From: DAITMV01 sp046318595
GTDB taxonomy: Bacteria > Pseudomonadota > Gammaproteobacteria > Burkholderiales > Burkholderiaceae_B
Reading direction: 5' to 3'
NCBI GenBank assembly: GCA_046318595.1
Contig: JBKCTV010000091.1
Span: 62,001 to 126,000, forward strand
Length of the DNA stretch: 64,000 nt
The stretch's first letter is position 1. Every line of letters starts with the position of its first letter. Below are positions 15,787 through 24,447 of the stretch, in pieces. A program made the translations under genes and the position numbers. The notes under the pieces are model-generated. The model saw nothing but the letters and a program-made list of their open reading frames with translations, was not told the origin of the DNA and made no database searches.

Positions 15787-16582
15787 TGGAACCTTCACGA
15801 TGGTTGTTCGACGAGCCGCCCAGGGAATTCGCCAGGGCGATGTATTGGGCTGTCGAAACGTTTTCCGCGCGCCAGGTCAAGTCGATGCCGACGGCGTGTG
15901 CCTGGCTTTCCGAAACGAGCTCTGCGAGGGTATTGCGCAGCATTTTGCGACGCTGGGAAAAGGCTCCGGCCACCAGGCGGCGGAAAACCGCCGGATACAA
16001 CAGAGTGCGGCGTGCCGCCGGTATCGGGGTCATGCGGACGATGGCCGACATGACGCGCGGCGGCGGTTCGAACGCCTCGGGCGGCACGTCGAACAGCCAT
16101 TCGATGTCGTAGCAGGCGCCGAGCATGACGGTCAGCCGCCCGAAATCTTTACTGCCCGGCGTGGCGGCCAGTCGGTCGACGACTTCTTTTTGCAGCATGA
16201 AGTGCTGGTCTTGTACATGATCGAGATGCTCGGCCAGATGAAAAAGCAGCGGCGACGAAATGTTGTACGGCAGATTGCCGATGATGCGTAATGGCTTGGG
16301 CAGTTGCGCAAAATCGAACGCCAGGGCGTCGGCCTCATAGACGACGAGCTTGTCTGCCTGCGAAATATGCCTGAGCCGTGCGGCTAGGTCGCGGTCGATT
16401 TCGACGGCGTGCAGGCGCTCGACATGGGGCAGCACGACCCGGGTCAGCGCGCCCAGCCCGGGACCGATTTCGACCATCGCGTCGCCCGGTCGCGGCCCGA
16501 TCGCCTGCACGATCCCGCCGAGCACGCCCTGATCCACTAGAAAGTGTTGCCCAAAACGTTTACGGGCACGGTGTTCAGCCAT
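15779..16582 (-). CDS. ksgA: 16S rRNA dimethyladenosine transferase
   Basis: The 267-residue enzyme (RsmA/KsgA) dimethylates two adjacent adenosines near the 3' end of 16S rRNA late in small-subunit assembly. It starts MAEHRARKRFGQHFLVD, with the family KRFGQNFL-like motif. The S-adenosylmethionine site VEIGPGLGALT is at about 38-48, and the catalytic IIGNLPYNISSPLLFHL is at about 103-119. It overlaps pdxA upstream by 8 bases and putA downstream by 8 bases. The position after surA and pdxA is the conserved proteobacterial order. Confidence 0.96.
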   Translation of the reverse strand: MAEHRARKRFGQHFLVDQGVLGGIVQAIGPRPGDAMVEIGPGLGALTRVVLPHVERLHAVEIDRDLAARLRHISQADKLVVYEADALAFDFAQLPKPLRIIGNLPYNISSPLLFHLAEHLDHVQDQHFMLQKEVVDRLAATPGSKDFGRLTVMLGACYDIEWLFDVPPEAFEPPPRVMSAIVRMTPIPAARRTLLYPAVFRRLVAGAFSQRRKMLRNTLAELVSESQAHAVGIDLTWRAENVSTAQYIALANSLGGSSNNHREGSNA

Positions 16583-17564
16583 GCCGAGCGGCCTGTTTGC
16601 GAACCATCGCGCGCGCCATGTCCACGGCCGCCCGCAGGCTGCCGGCCTGCGCCCGCCCTGTGCCAGCCAAGTCGAGCGCTGTTCCGTGGTCGACCGAGGT
16701 GCGGATGAACGGCAGACCCAGCGTGATGTTCACGCCTGCGCCGAAGCCGGCGTACTTCAAGACCGGAAGGCCCTGATCGTGGTACATCGCCAGGACGGCG
16801 TCGGCATTTTGCAGATACTTGGGCTGAAACACTGTGTCCGCCGGGTAGGGGCCACTGACCGCATGGCCTTGTGCCTGAAAAGCACGCACGACGGGCTCGA
16901 TGATCTCGATTTCCTCACGGCCGAGGTGGCCGCCTTCGCCGGCGTGCGGGTTCAGGCCGGTGACGAGGACCCGGGGCTTGCTGTGGCCGAACTTCGACTG
17001 CAGATCGTTCAGTAACACTTGCAAGGTCCGGCGCAGCCCTGCCGGCGTTATGTGCGCGGCGACCTGCGCCAGCGGCAGATGGGTCGTGGCCAGCGCCACG
17101 CGCATCGCCGGGCAGGCGAGCATCATGACGACCGTGGCAGTGGCGGTTTTTTCCGCCAGGTACTCGGTATGCCCGGAAAACGCCATGCCGCTGTCCGCGA
17201 TCACCGACTTTTGAAGCGGCGCGGTCACCATCCCGGCATACTCGCCTGTCTGGCAACCATCGATGGCGCGGTCGAGCATTTGCAAAACATACGCGGCGTT
17301 CGCTGTGTCCAGCCGACCGGGAGTGGCTGGCGCGCGCAATACAGTGGCGTCGATCCGGACGCCGTCCAGCCACGCCCCCCCCAGGCCGAGCAGCAGCGCG
17401 CGCGCGCGCAGCAGACCAGGGTCCCCGGTCAGGGCCAGCTCGGTCAGCCATCCTTCTTCGTGCGCCTGCTGGGCAAGCATGAGGCTGATATCGGGGCCGA
17501 TGCCGGCCGGCTCGCCGGTCGTGATGACCAGCGGTCTGTGCTTTCCGGTCATCGGTTTCGCCAC
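16575..17564 (-). CDS. pdxA: 4-hydroxythreonine-4-phosphate dehydrogenase
   Basis: The 329-residue enzyme oxidises 4-phosphohydroxy-L-threonine in the DXP-dependent pyridoxal phosphate pathway. Visible motifs are ITTGEPAGIGPDISL at the N-terminus, FSGHTEYLAEKT (metal-binding His near 137), TGLNPHAGEGGHLG and AMYHDQGLPVLKY (metal and substrate His). The start MAKPMTGK lies 3 bases after surA ends, and the stop overlaps the ksgA start, so expression is coupled. Length is normal. Confidence 0.96.
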   Translation of the reverse strand: MAKPMTGKHRPLVITTGEPAGIGPDISLMLAQQAHEEGWLTELALTGDPGLLRARALLLGLGGAWLDGVRIDATVLRAPATPGRLDTANAAYVLQMLDRAIDGCQTGEYAGMVTAPLQKSVIADSGMAFSGHTEYLAEKTATATVVMMLACPAMRVALATTHLPLAQVAAHITPAGLRRTLQVLLNDLQSKFGHSKPRVLVTGLNPHAGEGGHLGREEIEIIEPVVRAFQAQGHAVSGPYPADTVFQPKYLQNADAVLAMYHDQGLPVLKYAGFGAGVNITLGLPFIRTSVDHGTALDLAGTGRAQAGSLRAAVDMARAMVRKQAARHG

Positions 17565-17567
17565 GAC

Positions 17568-18980
17568 TCAGCTCCCATCCAGACGAATTTCGACATAAGT
17601 GCGGTCGCGTAGCTGCCGCAGCCAGTCCTGGAATGCTTCCTCGGCTTTGCGCTCGCGAATCGCCAGCCGGATGGCTTGCCGCTGCCGCTCGATCGACGGT
17701 GTGGTGGTGCGGCGTTCGATAACCTGAATGATGTGCAGGCCGTACTGGCTTTCGACGATCGGGCTGATCTGGCCTGACGGCAGCGCGTCCATCGCCCGCT
17801 CGAACTCGGGTACGGTGTCGCCAGGATAAAGCCAGCCGAGGTCGCCGCCTTTTTGCGCCGTGCTGTCCGACGAGTACTGCCGCGCCATGTCGGCGAAGCT
17901 GGACGCCTGGTTTTCCAGTCGTTCGCGCACGATGTTCAGCCGCCGTCGTGCTTCGACTTCCGGCAGGATTTCCGATGGCCGGATGAGGATATGTCGGGCA
18001 TGTGTCTGCGTAACGGGACGGTTGGTCAGTCCGCTGGCATTTTTCTTGGCCAGTACTTTCAATATGTGAAAACCGTTCGGACTTTTGACCAGCACCGCCT
18101 GGCCGGGTTCGAGCGCCTGGACGGCATCGACGAATAGCTGCGGCAAACGTTCCGCCGGCCGCAGTCCCAGTTCGCCGCCTTTGAGCGCTTCCGGTGCTGC
18201 CGAGTTGGCAGCCGCCAGGCGCGCGAAATCCGCCCCCTGACGGACCTGCGCCAGCAGCGCTTCCGCCTTGCGGCGCGCTTCGTCGGTGACGGTTGGCGCC
18301 GCGTTCTCCGAGGTGCGGATTAGGATTTGCCCCAGATTCCATTCCTGCGAGCTGCCACCGCCAGCCTTTTGCTGCGTGATGAAATCGTCGATTTCGCTTT
18401 CCGACACTTGCACCTTGCTGTCCACTTCGCGCTCGCGCAGGCGCGTGAGCAGCATCTCGTCGCGCAGTTCGCTGCGGAAACGATTGACGTTGATGCCTTC
18501 GTCTGCGAGCTTTTGCCGGAATTCTTCCTGACTCATGGCGTTTTGCTGGGCGATGCGGCTGATGGTTTTTTCGATCTGTGCGTCCTCGATCCGCAGGCCG
18601 GACTCCTTGGCCAGCTGCAACTGTGCGTGGTCGATGATCAAACGCTCCAGGACTTGACGCTCCAACTGATCGGCGGCGGGCAGGGGAACGTTCTGCTTTT
18701 CCAGTTGGCGCCTGATGAGTCTTAGCTGTTGATTGAGCTCGCTGCGCGTGATGAGGTCGATGTTGACGATGGCCACGATCGAGTCGACCGGCACTATACC
18801 GTTTTTAGCGGGCAGGGTTTGCAGTTGTGGTGTCAGCCTGCCCATACTTTTATAAATGGAGCCCGCCGGCGGGGCCGGATCGGATGGTGGCAGACTTAGG
18901 CTCTGCGCGGAAGACGCCACGGCCCACGCTGACGATAGACCGGCTAGGCAAAATCTATGTCTATGCAAAAACTGCTTCAT
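17568..18980 (-). CDS. surA: Periplasmic chaperone and peptidyl-prolyl isomerase SurA
   Basis: I start at ATG 18980 (MKQFLHRHRFCLAGLS), which begins one base after the lptD stop and gives a normal signal peptide ending near VASSAQS; a longer frame upstream would overlap lptD by 116 bases and hide the signal peptide. The 470-residue protein has the SurA N-terminal helical domain (about 55-200, with NVNRFRSELRDEMLLTRLRE) and two parvulin domains, marked by GQILIRT and ARHILIRP starts and by ADFARLAAANS and FADMARQYSSD. It escorts outer-membrane beta-barrels such as LptD, whose gene is directly upstream. Confidence 0.95.
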   Translation of the reverse strand: MKQFLHRHRFCLAGLSSAWAVASSAQSLSLPPSDPAPPAGSIYKSMGRLTPQLQTLPAKNGIVPVDSIVAIVNIDLITRSELNQQLRLIRRQLEKQNVPLPAADQLERQVLERLIIDHAQLQLAKESGLRIEDAQIEKTISRIAQQNAMSQEEFRQKLADEGINVNRFRSELRDEMLLTRLREREVDSKVQVSESEIDDFITQQKAGGGSSQEWNLGQILIRTSENAAPTVTDEARRKAEALLAQVRQGADFARLAAANSAAPEALKGGELGLRPAERLPQLFVDAVQALEPGQAVLVKSPNGFHILKVLAKKNASGLTNRPVTQTHARHILIRPSEILPEVEARRRLNIVRERLENQASSFADMARQYSSDSTAQKGGDLGWLYPGDTVPEFERAMDALPSGQISPIVESQYGLHIIQVIERRTTTPSIERQRQAIRLAIRERKAEEAFQDWLRQLRDRTYVEIRLDGS

Positions 18981-18981
18981 G

Positions 18982-21255
18982 TCATTCGTAATCCATAAAA
19001 ACCGACGGTTTGGCCGCAGCTGGTGTGCCCGGCAGGTAACCCGGTACATTGCGTTTGAGCAGATCCAATGGGTTGGAGCCGATGTTGCCGAAGCCATTTA
19101 ATTGTAATTGAACGAACAGCGATGTATTACTGGTTCCGGTCGATGTGGCGAATTGCTGGCCGACGCCCCGCACCACCCAGCAACCGCCGTTGTACTCGAT
19201 GCCTCCCAGGCTTTCGATCAGGCGGTTTTCGCGAATTGAATAGTTGAACCGGCCGACCGCCGAGATTTTCGGGGCGAGCGGCCATTGTCCGGAAATGTCA
19301 AACTGATCAAGCGCATCGCGGGTGTATCGATAGTTGACGTTCAGCAAACGGCTGGTCGACGGGCGATAGCGGATGCCGAGATTGGAGCGCGACAGTTGCC
19401 GGCTTTCGGCCCCGACCTGAATGGCGCCGTCGACTGTCAGTCCGGGTCGGACTGCCCCTGACACGGCGGCCAGAAAATCGGACAGGCTGCGGTCGTTGGT
19501 CGTCGGTTGGCCTGGAATGACAAGACGCGTTTCGGTGAAATTGTAGCGTTGGCCGACGGCGAAGCGCAGTCTTTCGATGCCCGTGCCTTCGTCGATCAGC
19601 CGCGACACGGCCGCCGCCGTCAACTGATTCGCATCGCCCACCCGGTCCAGACCGCTGTAGCGGTTTTCCGCGAAAATCTGCGCAAAGTTGAAGTCGGTCG
19701 CTGCGGTATCGAACAGCGGCTGCTGGTTTTGTTCGCGATACGGGGCGTACAAATAATACAGGCGTGGCTCGAGCGTTTGCAAAAACGAACGGCCCAAAAA
19801 CCGCGTGGGACGCTCCAAAGTGACTTTGGCGTCCAGCGATGCGATCGGAATGCTGCTCGACTGCCGGGTATTTTGACCCGGATCGACGTGGTTCAGGTCG
19901 TAGCTGACGGCCTGCAGGCTCAGCCGTGGTGTGATGCTGAACGCCGGCGTCAGCAACGGATAGGAAATGCTCGGCCGCATGGCGATCCTCTGGCCTTGCA
20001 CCAGCGTCGGATGCGAAAATCCCGAGACTTCAGCCGTGACGTTCAGATCAGCACCCGCCACGTCGAGCTTCTGGCCGTTGAACAATAGCTGCGGCAGCCG
20101 GTCGTAGGGCGGCGTGATCAGCGCGGCGGGATCCTGCAAGGTTTGGTAGCGCGTTATCCGGCCGGTCAGCGTGTAGTCGGGCCGCGCATAGCTCAGGAAA
20201 AAATCGCGCGGCAGCGAGCGCTGCGAAGCGGCCGCCAGTGTGCGCGAAAAGTCGACGAAATATTGGTCGTCGGATACTTTGTTGATGTTCCAGCCGCCGT
20301 ATAAACCCTTGCCGTTGTTATAGGTATGGATGGCGAGCATCGAATAACGGTTGGAATTGGTTTGCCGGTCGCCGTCGAGCCGTTCGAAACGGAAGTCGCC
20401 AAAAAACGTTGGTTCGAGGTAACGTGCGATGCCGCCATATTGCAGACCGCGTTTGGATACCAGCCGTGTATTGACGACCAGGTCGCGGTTTGGCGCGATA
20501 TCCAGGTAATATGGCTGCAAGAGCTCGGCGCCGCCGCGCGAGGTGACACCGAACGAGGGGGATAGCAGACCACTTTTGCGCTTGTCTGTCAACGGGAAGC
20601 TCAGGATCGGCGACGCCAGAATCGGCACCTGCTTGAAATAGACCCGGCCATCGTGCGCCACACCTTCTTCCCTTGTGCCGTCGAGCTCCAGCGTGTCGGC
20701 GCGAATGTACCAGTCGGCATTCTCGGCATTCGGCGCATCGCAGGTCGTGTAATTCGGGTTTTGCATCTTCAGGCGTTCCGAGCCTTCGAAGTCGATCCGC
20801 TCCGCCTTGCCGTGCCCATTGATGTCTTTCAAATAATACGTCGGCTGATCGAAAGTGCCTTCGTAGCTGCTGAGTTTCATGCGCAAGCTCGGTCCCGTCA
20901 TCAGCAAGCCACCGCGACTGGTCCGGACGTTGCCACTGGCGCGTACTTCGTCGGCCGGAGCGTCGTAAATGATGACGTCGGCTTTCAATGTCGAGCCAGC
21001 TTTACGCACCTCGGCATTGCCTTTCATGACGGTTTCCGAATCACTCGTGCCGGAAATCGTGTCGGCCGATAAAAACGCCGGCAGCTCGGCGCCATCGTCG
21101 TTGCGCCGTTCGATCAGCTCGGTCTGCAAACGCAGCGTCAATGCCTCCTGCGCGGCGGCGACCATAGGCCGGATCGCTGCGGACAGCAGACCGAACAGGC
21201 CCGCATAACGGAAAGCATGGCGAAACAGAACCGAAGTAAATGACAAGGGGCGGAT
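18982..21255 (-). CDS. lptD: LPS-assembly outer-membrane protein LptD
   Basis: The protein of about 757 residues has an N-terminal OstA/LptA-like jellyroll (with FLSADTISG and MKGNAEVRKAG) and a C-terminal LptD barrel with KSGLLSPSFG and NINKVSDDQYFVDFSRTL. It puts lipopolysaccharide into the outer leaflet together with LptE. The start is uncertain. The frame is open to 21321, but that overlaps the divergent amgK start. A minus-strand -10-like TATAAT at 21285-21280 argues for a start below it; the in-frame TTG at 21255 then gives a signal-like LFGLLSAAIRP stretch ending at VAAAQEA. No ATG fits. Several cysteines (TTCDAP, GGCWVVR) may form the family disulfides. Confidence 0.88.
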   Translation of the reverse strand: MRPLSFTSVLFRHAFRYAGLFGLLSAAIRPMVAAAQEALTLRLQTELIERRNDDGAELPAFLSADTISGTSDSETVMKGNAEVRKAGSTLKADVIIYDAPADEVRASGNVRTSRGGLLMTGPSLRMKLSSYEGTFDQPTYYLKDINGHGKAERIDFEGSERLKMQNPNYTTCDAPNAENADWYIRADTLELDGTREEGVAHDGRVYFKQVPILASPILSFPLTDKRKSGLLSPSFGVTSRGGAELLQPYYLDIAPNRDLVVNTRLVSKRGLQYGGIARYLEPTFFGDFRFERLDGDRQTNSNRYSMLAIHTYNNGKGLYGGWNINKVSDDQYFVDFSRTLAAASQRSLPRDFFLSYARPDYTLTGRITRYQTLQDPAALITPPYDRLPQLLFNGQKLDVAGADLNVTAEVSGFSHPTLVQGQRIAMRPSISYPLLTPAFSITPRLSLQAVSYDLNHVDPGQNTRQSSSIPIASLDAKVTLERPTRFLGRSFLQTLEPRLYYLYAPYREQNQQPLFDTAATDFNFAQIFAENRYSGLDRVGDANQLTAAAVSRLIDEGTGIERLRFAVGQRYNFTETRLVIPGQPTTNDRSLSDFLAAVSGAVRPGLTVDGAIQVGAESRQLSRSNLGIRYRPSTSRLLNVNYRYTRDALDQFDISGQWPLAPKISAVGRFNYSIRENRLIESLGGIEYNGGCWVVRGVGQQFATSTGTSNTSLFVQLQLNGFGNIGSNPLDLLKRNVPGYLPGTPAAAKPSVFMDYE

Positions 21256-21279
21256 GAGAATCGAATCGAATAAGCCACT

Positions 21280-21285
21280 ATTATA
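21280..21285 (-). promoter_or_regulatory. Possible -10 box for the lptD operon
   Basis: On the minus strand the hexamer TATAAT is exact (ATTATA on the plus strand), in the divergent lptD/amgK region. No convincing -35 hexamer is seen 16-18 bases upstream, so it may be used with an activator, or be chance. Confidence 0.35.
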
Positions 21286-21312
21286 GAAGCTTGCGCCATT
21301 TGACATCGAACC

Positions 21313-22350
21313 ATGCAACATTCACCCGACATCCGCCGCGCCGCGCTGCACGACTGGCTGAGCGAGCAGCCGGCTTTGCGGGCCGATCCGTCGACCCTGA
21401 CAATGGTCGCCGGCGACGCCAGCTTTCGCCGCTATTTCCGCGTGCAAACTAATTTATCGCAGCACGCCTCGCTGATTTTGATGGATGCGCCGCCGCCGGT
21501 GGAAGACATTCGACCCTTCGTGCAAGTCGCCGAGTTGCTGGCCGCGACCGGCGTCAGCGTGCCGCAGGTGCTGGTCAGCGATGCCGATCAGGGGTTTCTG
21601 GCGCTGTCCGACCTGGGCGACCGGACGTATGCCACTCGCCTGAACTCCGAGACTGCCGACGACATGTACCGCCTGGCGGGCAGTGCACTGCTGCGCATGC
21701 AAACGGCGCTGATGCCTGCAGCCTGCGGCTTGCCTGCGTACGATGCCGTGAGGCTCGGCGCGGAAATGCAGCTCTTCGTCGACTGGTATGTGAACCGGCA
21801 CCTCGAAACCGCGCTGACCGCTGCCGAGCGACCGGCGCTGCAGACGGTATTCGATCTGCTGACCGCCGATGCGCTGGCCCAGCCACAGGTCTTCGTGCAC
21901 CGCGACTACCATAGCCGCAACCTGATGGTGCTCGACGCCCCCGCCGTTACGCCCGGCATACTCGATTTTCAGGACGCCGTGATCGGCCCGTTGACCTACG
22001 ATCTCGTATCGCTGCTGCGCGATGCCTATGTCGAGTGGCCCGATGAGCAGGTGCTCGACTGGGCGATCCGTTATTGGGAAAAAGCACGCGCCCAGGGCTT
22101 GCCGGTGCCTGCCGACGCCAGCGAGTTTTTCCGGCAGTTCGAATGGATGGGTTTGCAGCGGCATTTGAAGGTGTTGGGCATTTTTGCGCGTTTGCATTAC
22201 CGCGACGGCAAATCCGCTTATCTGAACGATCTGCCACGGGTGCTCGGTTACGCCCGTCGCGTGGCCGAGCGTTTTTCGGTGTTCAAGCCACTGGCCCGGC
22301 TGTTCGAGCGATTGGACGGGCAGACGGCCCAGGTCGCTTATACCTTTTGA
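21313..22350 (+). CDS. amgK: N-acetylmuramate/N-acetylglucosamine anomeric kinase AmgK
   Basis: The 345-residue protein has the aminoglycoside-phosphotransferase fold: GDASFRRYFRV (glycine-rich loop, about 36-46), VFHRDYHSRNLM-type catalytic loop (VHRDYHSRNLM near 195-205) and ILDFQDAVIGPLTYDL (metal-binding Asp). In this family, a gene directly before a murU nucleotidyltransferase gene is AmgK, which phosphorylates MurNAc at the anomeric position in cell-wall recycling. The murU gene begins 19 bases downstream. It is not expected to give aminoglycoside resistance. The start codon ATG follows directly on the divergent lptD region. Confidence 0.88.
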   Translation: MQHSPDIRRAALHDWLSEQPALRADPSTLTMVAGDASFRRYFRVQTNLSQHASLILMDAPPPVEDIRPFVQVAELLAATGVSVPQVLVSDADQGFLALSDLGDRTYATRLNSETADDMYRLAGSALLRMQTALMPAACGLPAYDAVRLGAEMQLFVDWYVNRHLETALTAAERPALQTVFDLLTADALAQPQVFVHRDYHSRNLMVLDAPAVTPGILDFQDAVIGPLTYDLVSLLRDAYVEWPDEQVLDWAIRYWEKARAQGLPVPADASEFFRQFEWMGLQRHLKVLGIFARLHYRDGKSAYLNDLPRVLGYARRVAERFSVFKPLARLFERLDGQTAQVAYTF

Positions 22351-22369
22351 CGTGCCGGTGAATCCCCCC

Positions 22370-23080
22370 ATGCAGGCCATGATCCTGGCCGCTGGTCGCG
22401 GCGAACGCATGCGGCCGCTGACCGATACCTGCCCAAAACCGCTTTTGCAGGCCGGTGGACGATCCTTGCTCGAATGGCATCTGGCGGCGCTTGCCACGGC
22501 GGGGTTCCATGAGGTGGTCATCAATCATGCCTATCTCGGCGAGGCGATCGAAGCCGCCATCGGCGACGGGCGGCGCTGGGGTTTGCGCATCCGCTATGCG
22601 GCCGAGCCGGCGGCCCTGGAAACGGCCGGCGGCATCGCTACGGCCCAGCCCTGGCTGGGCGACTCGCCCGACGCTCCATTTTTGGTCGTCAATGGTGATG
22701 TGTTCAGCGACTGGGATCGTCGGCAGGCGTTCGCGTTTGCGGAGATGCTCTCGACCACTGGGGCCGATGCCCAGCTCGTGCTGGTCGCCAACCCGGCACA
22801 CCACCCGATGGGCGACTTCTGGCTGAACGCGACAGGGCGCATTGTCACCGACGCTGCCGATTCGCCCGCTCGCCGTGGAACATTCGCCGGCATCGGTGTT
22901 TATCGCCCGAGCCTGTTCGCCGGGCTCGCCATCGGCCAGGCAGCTCCCTTGGCATCCCTGTTGAGGGAGGCGATTGGCCGGCAAAGCGTCCTGGGCTGCT
23001 GGTATGATGGTTTATGGATGGATATTGGCACGCCAGAGCGTTTGAACGATCTTAATCTGCTACTGAAAGTATCTCGATGA
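22370..23080 (+). CDS. murU: N-acetylmuramate-1-phosphate uridylyltransferase MurU
   Basis: The 236-residue protein begins MQAMILAAGRGERMRPLTD, the nucleotide-binding signature of sugar-phosphate nucleotidyltransferases, and has LVVNGDVFSDWD (metal-binding Asp) and WMDIGTPERL near the C-terminus. By homology and by its position after amgK, it makes UDP-MurNAc from MurNAc-1-phosphate, which bypasses fosfomycin-sensitive de novo synthesis. The start could also be GTG 22352 or ATG 22379. The stop overlaps the pepP start in an ATGA arrangement. Confidence 0.88.
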   Translation: MQAMILAAGRGERMRPLTDTCPKPLLQAGGRSLLEWHLAALATAGFHEVVINHAYLGEAIEAAIGDGRRWGLRIRYAAEPAALETAGGIATAQPWLGDSPDAPFLVVNGDVFSDWDRRQAFAFAEMLSTTGADAQLVLVANPAHHPMGDFWLNATGRIVTDAADSPARRGTFAGIGVYRPSLFAGLAIGQAAPLASLLREAIGRQSVLGCWYDGLWMDIGTPERLNDLNLLLKVSR

Positions 23081-24447
23081 ACGAATCCTTGCAGCAACAG
23101 CGGCGCCGGCGGTTAGCCGATGCTGTCGCCGAGACGGGCGGCGGTATCGCGGTGATCTCGACCGGTCCGGAAGTCATGCGTAACCGCGACAGCGATTACC
23201 CGTATCGGTCCGACAGTTATTTTTATTATCTGACGGCGTTTCCCGAACCCGAGGCCTGCGTGGTGGTTATTGCCGCCGACGGCGACAGGCCGGCGCGCAG
23301 CGTGCTGTTCTGCCGCCCGAAGAATCCGGAACGCGAAATCTGGGACGGTTTTCGCCATGGACCGGACGCCGTGTGTGCGCGCTTCGGTTTCGACGCAGCC
23401 TATGCGATCGACGAGCTCGATGCAAAAATGCCCGAGCTGCTGGCCGATCAGCCGGCCATCCATTATCTGCTGGGCTACGATGGCGCGCTCGACGAGCGCG
23501 TGCGCTGCTGGCTGAAGGCCGTGCGTGCGAAAGCCCGCAGCGGCGTCGGCGCCCCCGTGCGGCTCCACGATGCCGCCGTGTTGCTCGACGAGTTCCGTCT
23601 GTTCAAAGACAAGGTCGAGCTCAACACCATGCGCCGTGCCGCCGACATCAGCGCTCAGGCGCACCGCCGGATCATGCAGGTCGCCGCGCCCGGCCGTCAC
23701 GAATACGAAATCGAAGCTGAACTGCTCTATTATTTCCGTAAAAAAGGCGCTGCCGGGCCCGCTTATGGTTCGATCGTCGCGGCGGGCGCCAACGCCTGCG
23801 TGCTGCATTACCGGGCGAATGATCAGTTGCTGCACGCCGGCGATCTGTTGCTCGTCGATGCCGGCTGCGAGCTCGACGGCTATGCGTCCGACATCACCCG
23901 AACGATTCCGATCAGCGGGCAGTTTTCCGACGTGCAAGCCGATATCTATGAGATCGTGCTGGCCGCCCAACAGGCCGCGATCGCCGCGATCCGTCCTGGT
24001 GCCGCGTTCAACGACGCCCACGACGCGGCCTTACGGATGCTGGCGCAAGGCCTGCTCGAGCTGGGGGTGTGTACCGGCAGTGTCGACGACGTGATCGAGT
24101 CGGAGGCCTACAAACCGTTTTACATGCACCGCACCAGTCACTGGCTGGGCATGGACGTCCATGATTGTGGCCGTTATCAGGAAACGGCCGAGCCGGGGGC
24201 GAGTGCAGCCGGCGCATCTTCGCGGCGGCTGCAGCCGGGCATGGTGCTGACGGTCGAACCGGGGCTATATATCCGACCTGCCGACGACATTCCGCGCGCG
24301 TACTGGAACATCGGCGTGCGGATCGAAGACGATATTGCCGTGACGCCGGATGGCTGTGAAGTGCTCAGTGCCTATGCACCCAAAGACCGCTTGGAAATCG
24401 AAGCCCTGATGCGTGACGCCCGCACCGCCAGTTCTGCCACGAAATGA
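23077..24447 (+). CDS. pepP: Xaa-Pro aminopeptidase
   Basis: The 456-residue protein has an N-terminal creatinase-like domain (with DSDYPYRSDSYFYYLTAFPEP split around residues 30-55) and a C-terminal pita-bread metallopeptidase. Metal ligands are visible in LVDAGCELDGYASDITRTIP (two Asp), HRTSHWLGMDVHD (His), LTVEPGLY (Glu) and VRIEDDI (Glu). It removes N-terminal residues that precede proline, in the cytoplasm, with two manganese ions. It overlaps murU and ubiH by four bases each (ATGA at both ends), so translation of the three is coupled. Confidence 0.95.
   Translation: MNESLQQQRRRRLADAVAETGGGIAVISTGPEVMRNRDSDYPYRSDSYFYYLTAFPEPEACVVVIAADGDRPARSVLFCRPKNPEREIWDGFRHGPDAVCARFGFDAAYAIDELDAKMPELLADQPAIHYLLGYDGALDERVRCWLKAVRAKARSGVGAPVRLHDAAVLLDEFRLFKDKVELNTMRRAADISAQAHRRIMQVAAPGRHEYEIEAELLYYFRKKGAAGPAYGSIVAAGANACVLHYRANDQLLHAGDLLLVDAGCELDGYASDITRTIPISGQFSDVQADIYEIVLAAQQAAIAAIRPGAAFNDAHDAALRMLAQGLLELGVCTGSVDDVIESEAYKPFYMHRTSHWLGMDVHDCGRYQETAEPGASAAGASSRRLQPGMVLTVEPGLYIRPADDIPRAYWNIGVRIEDDIAVTPDGCEVLSAYAPKDRLEIEALMRDARTASSATK

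Noticed and set aside
15710..16291. A 193-codon plus-strand frame antisense to ksgA.
   Set aside because: No family resemblance and no promoter or ribosome site.
17568..19097. A longer SurA start at 19097.
   Set aside because: It would overlap lptD by 116 bases and bury the signal peptide; ATG 18980 one base after the lptD stop is the natural start.
21300..21305. TTGACA on the plus strand as a -35 box for amgK.
   Set aside because: It lies only 8 bases before the start codon at 21313, so no -10 box could fit downstream of it before translation starts.
21454..22524. A 356-codon minus-strand frame antisense to amgK and murU.
   Set aside because: Both sense genes have clear family motifs and proper starts, and the antisense frame shows none.
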